NCBI RefSeq assembly: GCF_004364335.1
Contig: NZ_SOCR01000006.1
Location: forward strand, 95,873-159,872
Direction of reading: 5' to 3'
Source of the DNA: Pseudomonas graminis
GTDB taxonomy: Bacteria > Pseudomonadota > Gammaproteobacteria > Pseudomonadales > Pseudomonadaceae
Length of the DNA: 64,000 nt
A model generated the notes under the pieces. The model saw nothing but the letters and a program-made list of their open reading frames with translations. It ran no database searches and had not been told where the DNA came from. Both the position numbers and the translations under genes were made by a program. Shown here in pieces: positions 1-7,699 of this stretch (position 1 is the stretch's first letter; every line of letters begins with the position of its first letter).

Positions 1-216
1 ACTTCATTATGGACATAGGGATTGTCGACCAATAGCGGGTTAGGCCCGGTTGGCCGACCATTTAGTCAAGCCATCACGAATTGCAGATGGGTGCAGCTCA
101 AACGCGATAGCGGACCAACCGGTTATCGCCAAATAATATCAGCAGCAATTGTCACGATCCGCCCGGCGGCCTATACCTACAAGACAACTGCAACCTCTCA
201 ACAAAAGGATTTGAAT

Positions 217-819
217 ATGACTTTTCAAGCATCCCAAGCCGCCGAAGTTAAGATTGTTGATGCCGAAGATCAGGTGGTGGGCACAGCGACGATACAGGCC
301 GACGGCTCATTCAGTTGCACGGTTTCACTTGCGCTCGGCGAGCATAGCTTTACTGCTACGTCTGGTGTAGTACGCTCAGACAAATACACTGTGCATGCAC
401 TACCGATCGTGCCAATCTATGAGGATTTTGAAACCTTCCCACGCAGAGACTTTGTACCCAACGAACCCGTTATAAACCCCCACACGGGGACATCCGTTGG
501 ATTAAAATCCGGGGCCGCAACAATTGGAGACCTGGGTGACCATGATGGCCCTACAACTTATCAGTACTTGTTTTTCGAGTACGGCACTGTTGAGATAAAG
601 CCGCCAAACAGCCCCAAGAGAGTCACATTCACACGATGGCCTCATGACAATGGAGCTAAAATCAGATACTTTGATGAGCGGCACACCCTTATAGGCGAGC
701 GCTTGCTAGACGAAGAAATAATGATTATTAATAGCGACATTCCAATTTACTTTCTGGAGTTGTCAAAAATTCGCGAACTAGGTAAAAACGAATATATTGA
801 CAACTTCACATTCGAGTAA
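217..819 (+). CDS. Ig-like domain protein, C-terminal part or remnant
   Basis: I do not recognise the full protein. Residues 8-55 read like one bacterial Ig-like repeat (EVKIVDAEDQVVGTATIQAD, then GEHSFTA), a module that recurs in tandem in large Pseudomonas surface proteins. The rest, about 145 residues, is acidic and unassigned and lacks a signal peptide or membrane span. The ATG at 217 follows AAAAGG at good spacing. The frame is open back to a TTG at 22 and a stop at 16, so this may be the 3' end of a larger gene whose upstream part is decayed or off-window. It is more AT-rich than its neighbours, hinting at transfer. An AT-only hairpin (829-844) followed by a T run could end transcription. 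Confidence 0.5.
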   Translation: MTFQASQAAEVKIVDAEDQVVGTATIQADGSFSCTVSLALGEHSFTATSGVVRSDKYTVHALPIVPIYEDFETFPRRDFVPNEPVINPHTGTSVGLKSGAATIGDLGDHDGPTTYQYLFFEYGTVEIKPPNSPKRVTFTRWPHDNGAKIRYFDERHTLIGERLLDEEIMIINSDIPIYFLELSKIRELGKNEYIDNFTFE

Positions 820-849
820 ACTCCCAACAATTTTTCAGAAAATTATTTT

Positions 850-1080
850 TTAGACGACGACGTACCACTGCACCGCTTCGCGAACAAGCTCAGTTACATC
901 GGTAAGTTTGAAGAAGTAGCGGGGCGGAAGTTTTGCGGCGGACAGCTGCACCAGCTCGCCAAGCCGGTAAAAAAAGGGGGGCATCAGCCCCCCTACTCCC
1001 GGTTCAGAAGGATTAAGGCAGATCAAAACGCCTTCCTTTAATACTGGTTTTATCCAGTGGCTGTTTAGAAATACGTACAT
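850..1080 (-). CDS. small hypothetical protein with embedded terminator
   Basis: A 76-residue protein of unknown function. The ATG at 1080 is preceded by GAGGGG at 6-7 nt, a good ribosome binding site, which argues for a real gene. Against it, the codons around residues 30-37 (GGLMPPFF) are formed by a perfect GC-rich hairpin with a T7 tract on the same strand, a canonical terminator that would stop most transcripts inside the frame. It lies downstream of and co-directional with the thiolase gene. The product has no membrane span or signal and I recognise no family. It could be genuine, or a frame that survives over the thiolase terminator by chance. Confidence 0.4.
   Translation of the reverse strand: MYVFLNSHWIKPVLKEGVLICLNPSEPGVGGLMPPFFYRLGELVQLSAAKLPPRYFFKLTDVTELVREAVQWYVVV
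969..993 (-). terminator. rho-independent terminator (thiolase gene)
   Basis: On the minus strand GGGGGGC, loop TGAT, GCCCCCC forms a perfect 7-bp GC stem followed directly by seven T. It lies about 130 nt past the stop of the thiolase gene and inside the small frame at 850-1080. Confidence 0.8.
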
Positions 1081-1121
1081 CAAGATCCCCTCACAGTATC
1101 TGCAGCGAGCTGTTCACGTGC

Positions 1122-2399
1122 TCAACGCTCAAGTATCGCCGTAACCCCCTGCCCGCCCGCTGCGCATATCGAAATCAGCCCTCGTCCCTGCCCCGACACG
1201 CTCAACAATTTAGCGAGATTGGCGACGATACGTCCGCCGGTTGCGGCGAAGGGATGACCCGCCGCCAGGGAGCTGCCTTTGACATTGAGCTTACTGCGGT
1301 CAATGGAGCCCAACGATGCGTCCAACCCCAACCTCGTTTTGCAATATTCAGGATCTTCCCACGCCTTCAACGTGCACAGCACCTGCGCCGCGAACGCTTC
1401 GTGGATTTCGTAGTAGTCGAAGTCTTGCAGCGTGAGACCGTTGCGCGCCAGCAGGCGCGGTACGGCATAAACCGGCGCCATCAGCAGGCCTTCGTGGCCG
1501 CGCACGAAATCCACTGCCGCCGCTTCGCCGTCCCGCCAGTAAGCGAGCACCGGCAAACCGCGCTCGCGCGCCCAGGCTTCACTGGCGAGTAAGACCAGCG
1601 ACGCCCCGTCAGTCAGTGGCGTCGAGTTGCCCGCTGTCAGCGTGCCTTTGGCGCTGCGCTCGTACGCGGGCTTGAGCGAGGCCAGCTTTTCCAGGCTAGC
1701 GTCGGCGCGCAGGTTGTTGTCGCGGGTCAGCCCGAGAAAGGGCGTGAGCAGATCGTCCTGCCAGCCCTCCGCGTACGCAGCGGCCATTTTCTGATGGCTC
1801 TCCAGCGTCAGTTGGTCCTGCGCCTCGCGGGGGATGCCCCAGGTCTGCGCCATCAATTCGCAGTGCTGGCCCATCGACAATCCGGTGCGCGGTTCGCCAT
1901 TGCGCGGCAGCTCCGGCTTGAGGTTGTGCAGGCGCAATTGCGTCAGCGCCTTGAGTTTGTCGGCCGTGGTCTTGCTGCGATTGACCTGCAACAGGATCTG
2001 CCGCAGGTCTTCGTTGACGCCGATGGGCGCGTCGGAGGTGGTGTCGACGCCGCCGGCAATGCCGCACTCGATCTGGCCGAGGGCGATCTTGTTCGCCACC
2101 AGCAGCGCCGCTTCAAGCCCGGTGCCGCAGGCTTGTTGAATGTCATAGGCCGGCGTCTGCGGCGACAGCCGCGAGGCGAGCACGCATTCACGGGTGAGGT
2201 TGAAATCACGGGAGTGCTTGAGGACGGCGCCTGCAGCAACTTCTCCCATGCGCAGGCCATGCAGGTTGAAGCGCTCGATCAGACCCTCCAGTGCAGCGGT
2301 CAGCATGTCCTGATTGCTGGCGGTGGCATACGCGCCATTGGAGCGCGCGAACGGAATGCGATTGCCGCCGACAATGGCCACGCGTCGAGTCTGAATCAT
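1122..2399 (-). CDS. acetyl-CoA C-acetyltransferase (thiolase, FadA2/FadI type)
   Basis: A 425-residue thiolase that would condense or cleave 3-oxoacyl-CoA in the cytoplasm. It carries the nucleophilic Cys91 (DIQQACGTGLEA), the HEAFAAQ histidine motif and the C-terminal Cys motif CAAGGQG. The ATG at 2399 has GGGAG at normal spacing; the frame stays open upstream to 3137 but that extension lies antisense to fabG and is not coding. The gene diverges from the long FabG and MaoC genes. The same trio (FadA2, FabG4, HtdX) occurs in mycobacteria, suggesting one acyl-CoA elongation or degradation route. Physiological chain length is unknown. Confidence 0.92.
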   Translation of the reverse strand: MIQTRRVAIVGGNRIPFARSNGAYATASNQDMLTAALEGLIERFNLHGLRMGEVAAGAVLKHSRDFNLTRECVLASRLSPQTPAYDIQQACGTGLEAALLVANKIALGQIECGIAGGVDTTSDAPIGVNEDLRQILLQVNRSKTTADKLKALTQLRLHNLKPELPRNGEPRTGLSMGQHCELMAQTWGIPREAQDQLTLESHQKMAAAYAEGWQDDLLTPFLGLTRDNNLRADASLEKLASLKPAYERSAKGTLTAGNSTPLTDGASLVLLASEAWARERGLPVLAYWRDGEAAAVDFVRGHEGLLMAPVYAVPRLLARNGLTLQDFDYYEIHEAFAAQVLCTLKAWEDPEYCKTRLGLDASLGSIDRSKLNVKGSSLAAGHPFAATGGRIVANLAKLLSVSGQGRGLISICAAGGQGVTAILER

Positions 2400-2516
2400 C
2401 GAAATCTCCCTGCCCTGAATGCGTCTATCGATTGAGAATCGCTGCCTGACAGCGTAGGACCTATTACCCACCCGTGCGGTCCACTGATTTGAACCCCGAC
2501 TCAAGGAGAGTGTTCC

Positions 2517-3884
2517 ATGGCATCCGATCGCTACATTGACTTCGTCAACTCCGACCTCGGCCGCAAGCTGGTCGGCGCCGTCGGTTTGCCAGCGCCCGCG
2601 CGCCTGGAACGCTGGCAGGCGGGGCGTCTGCGTCCGGTGGAGGGAGCGCTGTTGCTGAGCACGGGGCCATTGGCCCAACGCGTGGGCAGCTTTGCGCCGC
2701 GTCTGACCGACGTGCTGTTCAGTGCTGGCGGTGCAGTGACTGGCGAGAGTACCGGCGCCCACCCCTGGAATGCTGAGCAGAGCGCGAAGATCAAAGCCGT
2801 GGTGTTCGACGCCAGCACGCTGCTGCACACCTCCCAGTTGAGTCAGTTGCGCGAGTTTTTTCAGCCGATCCTCCGTCATCTGGACAACAGCGCCCACGTC
2901 GTCATTCTTGCCCGCGCGCCGGATGCTCAATCCGATCCATTGGCCGCCAGCACGCAGCAGGCCATCGAAGGTTTCAGCCGCTCCCTGGCCAAGGAAATGC
3001 GCAACGGCGGCACGGTTCAGCTGTTGCAGATCGAAGATGGCGCCGAAGACCAGCTCGAAGGCGCACTGCGTTTCTTCCTGTCGCCAAAGAGCGCATTCAT
3101 CTCTGGTCAGGTCGTTCGTCTGAGTGCCTGCGGGCAACAGGTTCAGGACTGGACCCGTCCGCTGGCCGGACGTAAAGCGCTAGTGACCGGCGCCGCCCGG
3201 GGCATCGGCGCGGCCATCGCGGAAACCCTCGCCCGCGACGGTGCAGAGGTGGTGTTGCTGGATGTGCCGCAGGCCAAATCCGATCTCGATGCGCTGGCGG
3301 CGCGTCTTGGTGGGCAGGCGCTGATCCTGGACATCTGCGCACCGGACGCCGCCGCTCAGTTGATCGAACACCTCCCCGGCGGCCTGGATATCGTCGTGCA
3401 CAACGCCGGCATCACCCGGGACAAGACGCTTGCCAATATGCCGGCGGACTTCTGGGACTCGGTGCTCGACGTCAACCTCAATGCGCCGCAGGTGCTGACC
3501 CAGGCGCTGATCGACAGCGGCGCGCTGCGCGATAACGGCAGCGTGATTCTGTTGGCGTCGATCAGCGGGCTGGCGGGCAATCGCGGGCAAACCAACTACA
3601 CCACGAGCAAGGCCGGGCTGATCGGCTATGCACGGGCGATGGCGCCGACCCTCAAAGCGCGGGGCATCAATATTAATGCCGTGGCACCGGGCTTCATCGA
3701 AACCAGCATGACGGCGCACATGCCCTTCGCCCTGCGCGAAGCCGGCCGACGCATGAGTTCATTGGGCCAGGGCGGCCAGCCGCAAGACGTGGCGGAATCG
3801 GTGGCCTGGCTGGGTCAACCGGGCTCCGGCGCAATCAGCGGCCAGGTGCTGCGGGTGTGCGGCCAGAGCGTGCTCGGCGCCTGA
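2517..3884 (+). CDS. fabG: 3-oxoacyl-ACP reductase, long (FabG4-like) form
   Basis: A 455-residue SDR protein, nearly twice the usual FabG length. The first ~215 residues form a degenerate Rossmann-like domain. The catalytic SDR unit follows: TGAARGIG cofactor loop near residue 223, NAG motif (VVHNAGI), catalytic Ser in the VILLASISG strand, and YTTSK with Tyr and Lys near 361-365. This two-domain layout is that of high-molecular-weight FabG, exemplified by mycobacterial FabG4, which prefers NADH and acyl-CoA substrates; cofactor use here is inferred. The ATG follows AAGGAGAG at 6 nt. It diverges from the thiolase and is followed 91 nt later by a MaoC hydratase. Confidence 0.92.
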   Translation: MASDRYIDFVNSDLGRKLVGAVGLPAPARLERWQAGRLRPVEGALLLSTGPLAQRVGSFAPRLTDVLFSAGGAVTGESTGAHPWNAEQSAKIKAVVFDASTLLHTSQLSQLREFFQPILRHLDNSAHVVILARAPDAQSDPLAASTQQAIEGFSRSLAKEMRNGGTVQLLQIEDGAEDQLEGALRFFLSPKSAFISGQVVRLSACGQQVQDWTRPLAGRKALVTGAARGIGAAIAETLARDGAEVVLLDVPQAKSDLDALAARLGGQALILDICAPDAAAQLIEHLPGGLDIVVHNAGITRDKTLANMPADFWDSVLDVNLNAPQVLTQALIDSGALRDNGSVILLASISGLAGNRGQTNYTTSKAGLIGYARAMAPTLKARGININAVAPGFIETSMTAHMPFALREAGRRMSSLGQGGQPQDVAESVAWLGQPGSGAISGQVLRVCGQSVLGA

Positions 3885-3975
3885 GACTGAGTTGAGTCAC
3901 GGATGGATGGTTTGAATAGCCCGCCTTGTCGATCCGGGGCGAGCTGATCGGCAGCATGACCACAGGAGAAGCTCG

Positions 3976-4833
3976 ATGAGTGCGCACTGGCGGTATCTGG
4001 ACACGCCCCCGGCCCTGCCCGGCCTGTTCATGCAGGCGGCGCTGCGGCGCAAGGTCAGCGGCACGCAGTTGCCGGATCAAGGGCTGCGGTGCTGGATGTC
4101 AGTGGATCCGGACAAGGTCAAAGCGTTCGCCCATGTGTGCGGCTTCGTGCCGGGCAGTCTGCTGCCGCCGACCTATCCCCATGTGCTGGCCTTCCCGCTG
4201 CAGATGAAGCTGCTCACCGACAAGGACTTAACCTTCCCGCTCCTCGGGCTGGTGCACCTGCATAACCGGATCAGCATTCGTCGGCCCCTTGGCAGCGTGA
4301 TCAAGGTGCAGGTCAGCGTGCATGTTGGCCATCTCAAAGCCCATGCAAAGGGCGCGACGTTCAGCGTGATCACGCAGGTCGAAGATGCCCTGGGCCTACT
4401 GTGGGAAGAAGAGAGCACGATGCTGTGCCGAGACGTCCACGTGGACGGCGAGAGCGAAGGCGATTACGAACCGGCGCCGCTGCCGATGACGGAGCTGGCA
4501 ACCTGGTCGGCGCCGTCGGACATAGGTCGCCAATACGCGAAAGTCAGTGGTGATTACAACCCGATTCACCTGAGTGACAGCAGCGCCAAACTGTTCGGTT
4601 TCCCCAAGGCGATCGCCCACGGGCTGTGGATAAAAAGCCGCGCCTTGGCAGCGCTAGAAGATCATCTGCCAGCGTCGAATGTGGAGATTTCGGTGGAGTT
4701 TCACAAGCCGGTGCGGCTGCCCAGCGGGGTGACGTTGTCGGCCAGCGCGGCAGGGTCGCATGGGCAGTTCAAGCTGGAAGGCGCGGAAGGGATCGTGCAT
4801 ATGCTGGGGAGCTGGCGGCCTGCCACGGAGTAA
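3976..4833 (+). CDS. MaoC-family (R)-3-hydroxyacyl dehydratase
   Basis: A 285-residue double hot-dog protein, HtdX-like. The C-terminal half has the hydratase-2 signature: SGDYNPIHLSDSSAKLFGF then AIAHGLW, with the catalytic Asp and His of the family. The N-terminal half is a second, non-catalytic hot-dog domain, as usual for two-domain MaoC enzymes. It would dehydrate or hydrate 3-hydroxyacyl thioesters made by the adjacent reductase. AGGAGA precedes the ATG by 7 nt. It is probably co-transcribed with fabG; the long inverted repeat just downstream closes the unit. Confidence 0.9.
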   Translation: MSAHWRYLDTPPALPGLFMQAALRRKVSGTQLPDQGLRCWMSVDPDKVKAFAHVCGFVPGSLLPPTYPHVLAFPLQMKLLTDKDLTFPLLGLVHLHNRISIRRPLGSVIKVQVSVHVGHLKAHAKGATFSVITQVEDALGLLWEEESTMLCRDVHVDGESEGDYEPAPLPMTELATWSAPSDIGRQYAKVSGDYNPIHLSDSSAKLFGFPKAIAHGLWIKSRALAALEDHLPASNVEISVEFHKPVRLPSGVTLSASAAGSHGQFKLEGAEGIVHMLGSWRPATE

Positions 4834-4837
4834 CTCT

Positions 4838-4972
4838 GTGGGAGCGTGGCTTGTCCCGCGATCTGGCGCGAAGCGGCAGCAAATCTGCCGGTCGCGTGGT
4901 GTCAGGCAGAATCCATTCGCCTGTTTTGCGACCGCTGCGCAGCCGATCGCGGGACAAGCCACGCTCCTACAC
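4838..4972. repeat. REP/BIME inverted repeat
   Basis: Arms of about 26 nt (GGAGCGTGGCTTGTCCCGCG and its complement) at 4838-4863 and 4945-4972 flank about 80 nt with further short dyads. This is a typical paired Pseudomonas REP, placed between the maoC gene and the mazG-like gene. Confidence 0.85.
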
Positions 4973-5061
4973 TGCGTACCACCGAGTTCGGCGACTGCGC
5001 ATCGCACCCTCTTGCGTCAATCGCCTATCCCCCTGAAGCTACGCACCTTCAGGAGACCCCC

Positions 5062-5367
5062 ATGAACCTCGACGAACTCACTCAACGCCTGCATCGCATT
5101 CGCGATAACAACGACTGGCGGCAATTTCACAGCCCGAAAAACCTGGCCATGGCCGCCAGTGTGGAAATGGCCGAGCTGGTGGAGATCTTCCAGTGGAAGA
5201 CCGAGGATCAGTCGCGTCAGCTGCCGGCTGATGAACTGGCCCACGCCGGACAGGAAGTCGGGGACATCGTGCTTTATCTGCTGTTGTTGTGCAGCGAGTT
5301 GGGCCTGGACATGGATGAAGTGGTGCGCGCGAAACTGGCGGACGGCGAACGGCGGTTCAGCCAATGA
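5062..5367 (+). CDS. MazG-like nucleotide pyrophosphohydrolase
   Basis: A 101-residue single-domain all-alpha NTP pyrophosphatase. The metal-binding acidic motifs are visible as SVEMAELVEIFQW and, about 30 residues on, EVGDIVLYLLLL. This matches the short MazG/dCTPase-1-like class that hydrolyses non-canonical or excess (d)NTPs, a house-cleaning role; the exact substrate is not readable. The ATG at 5062 follows AGGAG at 6 nt. The stop overlaps the next start by 4 nt (ATGA), so it is translationally coupled to cmoM. Confidence 0.85.
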   Translation: MNLDELTQRLHRIRDNNDWRQFHSPKNLAMAASVEMAELVEIFQWKTEDQSRQLPADELAHAGQEVGDIVLYLLLLCSELGLDMDEVVRAKLADGERRFSQ

Positions 5368-6113
5368 GCGATCGCCATTTCGATCAGTTGGCGACGCGCT
5401 TCGCTGAAAAAATCTACGGCGGCGCCAAGGGGGCGATCCGGTTGGCGGTGCTACAAGCTGACCTCATCGAAAGCCTGCCCGACCGTCCGTTGCGCGTCCT
5501 GGACATCGGCGCCGGGCTTGGGCATATGTCGTTGTGGCTGGCCGAGCGCGGGCACGATGTGACGCTGGCCGAACCCGCCGCCCCCATGCTCGAAGGCGCC
5601 CGTCAGCGCTTTACCGACGCGGGGCAGACCGCGAATTTCATTCAGGCGCCGTGGCAAGCACTGCCCGACATTCTGACCGAACGTTACGATCTGGTGATCT
5701 GCCATGCCGTGCTGGAATGGCTGGACGAGCCGTTCACGATTCTGCCGGTCCTGCATCAGTTGACCGCCCCCGACGGCTGGCTGTCATTGGCGTTCTACAA
5801 CCGCGACGCACTAATCTACCGCAACTTGCTCAAGGGCCACTTCCGCAAAATGCGCAAGAACACCCTCGCCGGCGAAAAACAGAGCCTGACCCCGCAGGAG
5901 CCTCTTGATCCGCGCGAATTGGCGGCGCAACTTGGCACCCTGTGGCGAGTCGAAACCCAGAGTGGCGTTCGGGTTTTTCACGATTACATGCCGGTCGAGT
6001 TTCAGGCCAGAGCCGACCTTGCGGACCTGCTGGAAATGGAGCTCGCCCATCGTCGCCACCCCGCCTTCGCCGGACTGGGACGCTACTTGCACTGGATGTG
6101 CCGCCCCCTATAA
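5364..6113 (+). CDS. cmoM: tRNA cmo5U34 carboxyl methyltransferase CmoM
   Basis: A 249-residue class I SAM-dependent methyltransferase. Motif I is [12 protein letters not shown] near residue 49, followed by the acidic strand (VTLAEPA). The N-terminus ([20 protein letters not shown]) is the characteristic CmoM/SmtA opening. CmoM methylates the carboxylate of 5-carboxymethoxyuridine at the wobble position to give mcmo5U. It overlaps the mazG-like gene by 4 nt and is followed 46 nt later by a lipoprotein gene. Length is close to the roughly 260 residues usual for the family. Confidence 0.88.
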   Translation: MSDRHFDQLATRFAEKIYGGAKGAIRLAVLQADLIESLPDRPLRVLDIGAGLGHMSLWLAERGHDVTLAEPAAPMLEGARQRFTDAGQTANFIQAPWQALPDILTERYDLVICHAVLEWLDEPFTILPVLHQLTAPDGWLSLAFYNRDALIYRNLLKGHFRKMRKNTLAGEKQSLTPQEPLDPRELAAQLGTLWRVETQSGVRVFHDYMPVEFQARADLADLLEMELAHRRHPAFAGLGRYLHWMCRPL

Positions 6114-6159
6114 CAGACGCTGGTTTACTCGCTGCTTAACGCACGCTGCGGAGACCCTC

Positions 6160-6789
6160 ATGAAACGCCGTCTCGCTTTGCTTTCCCTCTGCCTGGGCCT
6201 CGCCGCCTGCCAGAGCCCCAACCCTTATCGCGCCGTGTCCGCGGCCATTCCACCGGCGCCGCCTCATGCCGCCAATGCCATCGACATGAGCGCTTACCCT
6301 GCGGCGCCGCGCGATTACGGCCGCTATCGCAACTGGGCCTGGCTCAACGGCCAGCTGCCGCCGGGCACCCTATGGGCCGACTCGGCTCAACTGGCCGAAG
6401 CCGTCAGCAACGGGCTGGATCAACGCGGTCTGCGGCCTTCGCAGAACCCGCAGGCGGCGGACCTGCGCGTGGCCGCCGATGCCCATGCCGAGACCCGGAT
6501 TCGTCAGGTGCGCGATGACTATTACGACCCGTACTACGGCGGTTCAGGTGGGGGCTATTACGGTGGTAACGGCTATCGCAATGGTTACGGCGGCTACGCC
6601 AGCGTGCCGATCGTGCGCACCTATCAAGAACAGGTGGTCGTGGTGCGCATCAGTCTGTTCGATGCCCGCAGCGGCCAGCCGGTCTGGAGCGCCAGCGCCG
6701 AAACCGCCAGCGGCGGCGATCAATCGACACGGGCCAAAGCCCTGCGCCAGGCCGTACAACAAGCCCTGACGGCTTACCCGCCGTCCTGA
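6160..6789 (+). CDS. DUF4136 lipoprotein
   Basis: A 209-residue predicted lipoprotein: a short positive N-terminus, hydrophobic stretch and lipobox LAAC give acylation at Cys17. The DUF4136 fold shows in 'YGRYRNWAW' and the C-terminal '[13 protein letters not shown]...[13 protein letters not shown]'. A Gly/Tyr-rich low-complexity insert (about residues 125-147) breaks the domain. The frame is open upstream to 5905, but the lipoprotein signal and GGAG fix the start at 6160. It is a paralogue of the next gene. Function of the family is unknown; it is probably outer-membrane anchored. Confidence 0.85.
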   Translation: MKRRLALLSLCLGLAACQSPNPYRAVSAAIPPAPPHAANAIDMSAYPAAPRDYGRYRNWAWLNGQLPPGTLWADSAQLAEAVSNGLDQRGLRPSQNPQAADLRVAADAHAETRIRQVRDDYYDPYYGGSGGGYYGGNGYRNGYGGYASVPIVRTYQEQVVVVRISLFDARSGQPVWSASAETASGGDQSTRAKALRQAVQQALTAYPPS

Positions 6790-6832
6790 TTTCGCGCCCC
6801 TTGGCGTTTTGTCTACACGCTGGAGAAATCCC

Positions 6833-7399
6833 ATGTACCGCCGCATTGCTGTCCTCTGTGTCGCCCTGCTGCTCGGCGCCTGCCAGACCGATCGGGTCAA
6901 CCGCGACTTCGACGCTCAGCGCGATTTCGGCGCCTACCGGTCATGGGCGTGGAAGGAGCCTGGTTTGCAATATCAGCCCAACGATCCGCGCATCAAAAGT
7001 GACCTGACCGAGCAGCGCATTCGTCAGGCGGTCGGGGAGCAACTGGAGCAACGCGGCCTGCGCATGGCGGCCCCCGGCGTGAAAGCAGACGTGCAACTGC
7101 AGGCATGGCTCATCGTAGAAAACCGCCAGCAGACGGTCACCACCAACTACGGCGGTGGCGGTTACTGGGGTAATCCGTGGGGCGGCTATTGGGGCGGCCC
7201 GATCGGCACCGAAACGCGCAACGTCGATTACAAAGTCTCGACGCTGCAGATCGACATGCTCGACGGCAAGGACGGCAAACTGGTCTGGCGTGGCAGCACC
7301 GAGCAGATGGTCAGCGACGGTAACGCCGATCCGGCCGCCCGCGAGCAGGCGCTGCGCCAGACCGTGCAGAAAATCCTGCAGCAATATCCGCCCCATTGA
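6833..7399 (+). CDS. DUF4136 lipoprotein (second copy)
   Basis: A 188-residue predicted lipoprotein with lipobox LGAC (Cys17). It matches its upstream neighbour along its length: 'FGAYRSWAWKEPG', a Gly/Tyr/Trp-rich central loop (about residues 104-125) and a C-terminal 'REQALRQTVQKILQQYPPH'. The ATG at 6833 follows GGAGA. The two genes lie 43 nt apart and look like a tandem duplication within one transcript, so their products may act together in the envelope. No biochemical role can be assigned from sequence. Confidence 0.85.
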   Translation: MYRRIAVLCVALLLGACQTDRVNRDFDAQRDFGAYRSWAWKEPGLQYQPNDPRIKSDLTEQRIRQAVGEQLEQRGLRMAAPGVKADVQLQAWLIVENRQQTVTTNYGGGGYWGNPWGGYWGGPIGTETRNVDYKVSTLQIDMLDGKDGKLVWRGSTEQMVSDGNADPAAREQALRQTVQKILQQYPPH

Positions 7400-7427
7400 G
7401 GTGATCAGACAGGCCGCCGCCCCGAAT

Positions 7428-7519
7428 CCGTAAGAGCCGGCTTGCTGGCGAATACGGCGGGTCAGTCGCGCACGATGTTGACTGTGCGGACGTCATCGCG
7501 GGCAAGCGCGTTCCTACAA
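7428..7519. repeat. REP-like imperfect inverted repeat
   Basis: The left arm GTAAGAGCCGGCTTGCTGGC and the right arm, complement of GTAGGAACGCGCTTGCCCGC, belong to the same REP family but have diverged. It is the first of two elements filling the 300-nt space between the lipoprotein gene and pbpC. Confidence 0.65.
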
Positions 7520-7559
7520 CGGCCTGATCTCGTCCACACAATGTGTGATCGACGCGAAT

Positions 7560-7650
7560 CCGTAGGAGCCGGCTTGCTGGCGAACGCATTTGTCCAGACA
7601 CCACAACGGTGAATGCCACATCAGGTTCGCCAGCAAGCCGGCTCCTACGG
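7560..7650. repeat. REP/BIME inverted repeat
   Basis: Near-perfect arms CGTAGGAGCCGGCTTGCTGG and complement at 7560-7583 and 7626-7650. It lies between the convergent ends of the lipoprotein gene and pbpC, where it may act as a bidirectional terminator. Apart from the two repeats, 7400-7699 shows nothing else. Confidence 0.85.
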
Positions 7651-7699
7651 TGGATCGGCGGCACCTCTGACCATTGGTTTCACGCACGGCCCCTGCGTT

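Noticed and set aside
2400..3137. N-terminal extension of the thiolase frame
   Set aside because: It is antisense to fabG and lacks thiolase similarity; the ATG at 2399 with GGGAG fits the family start.
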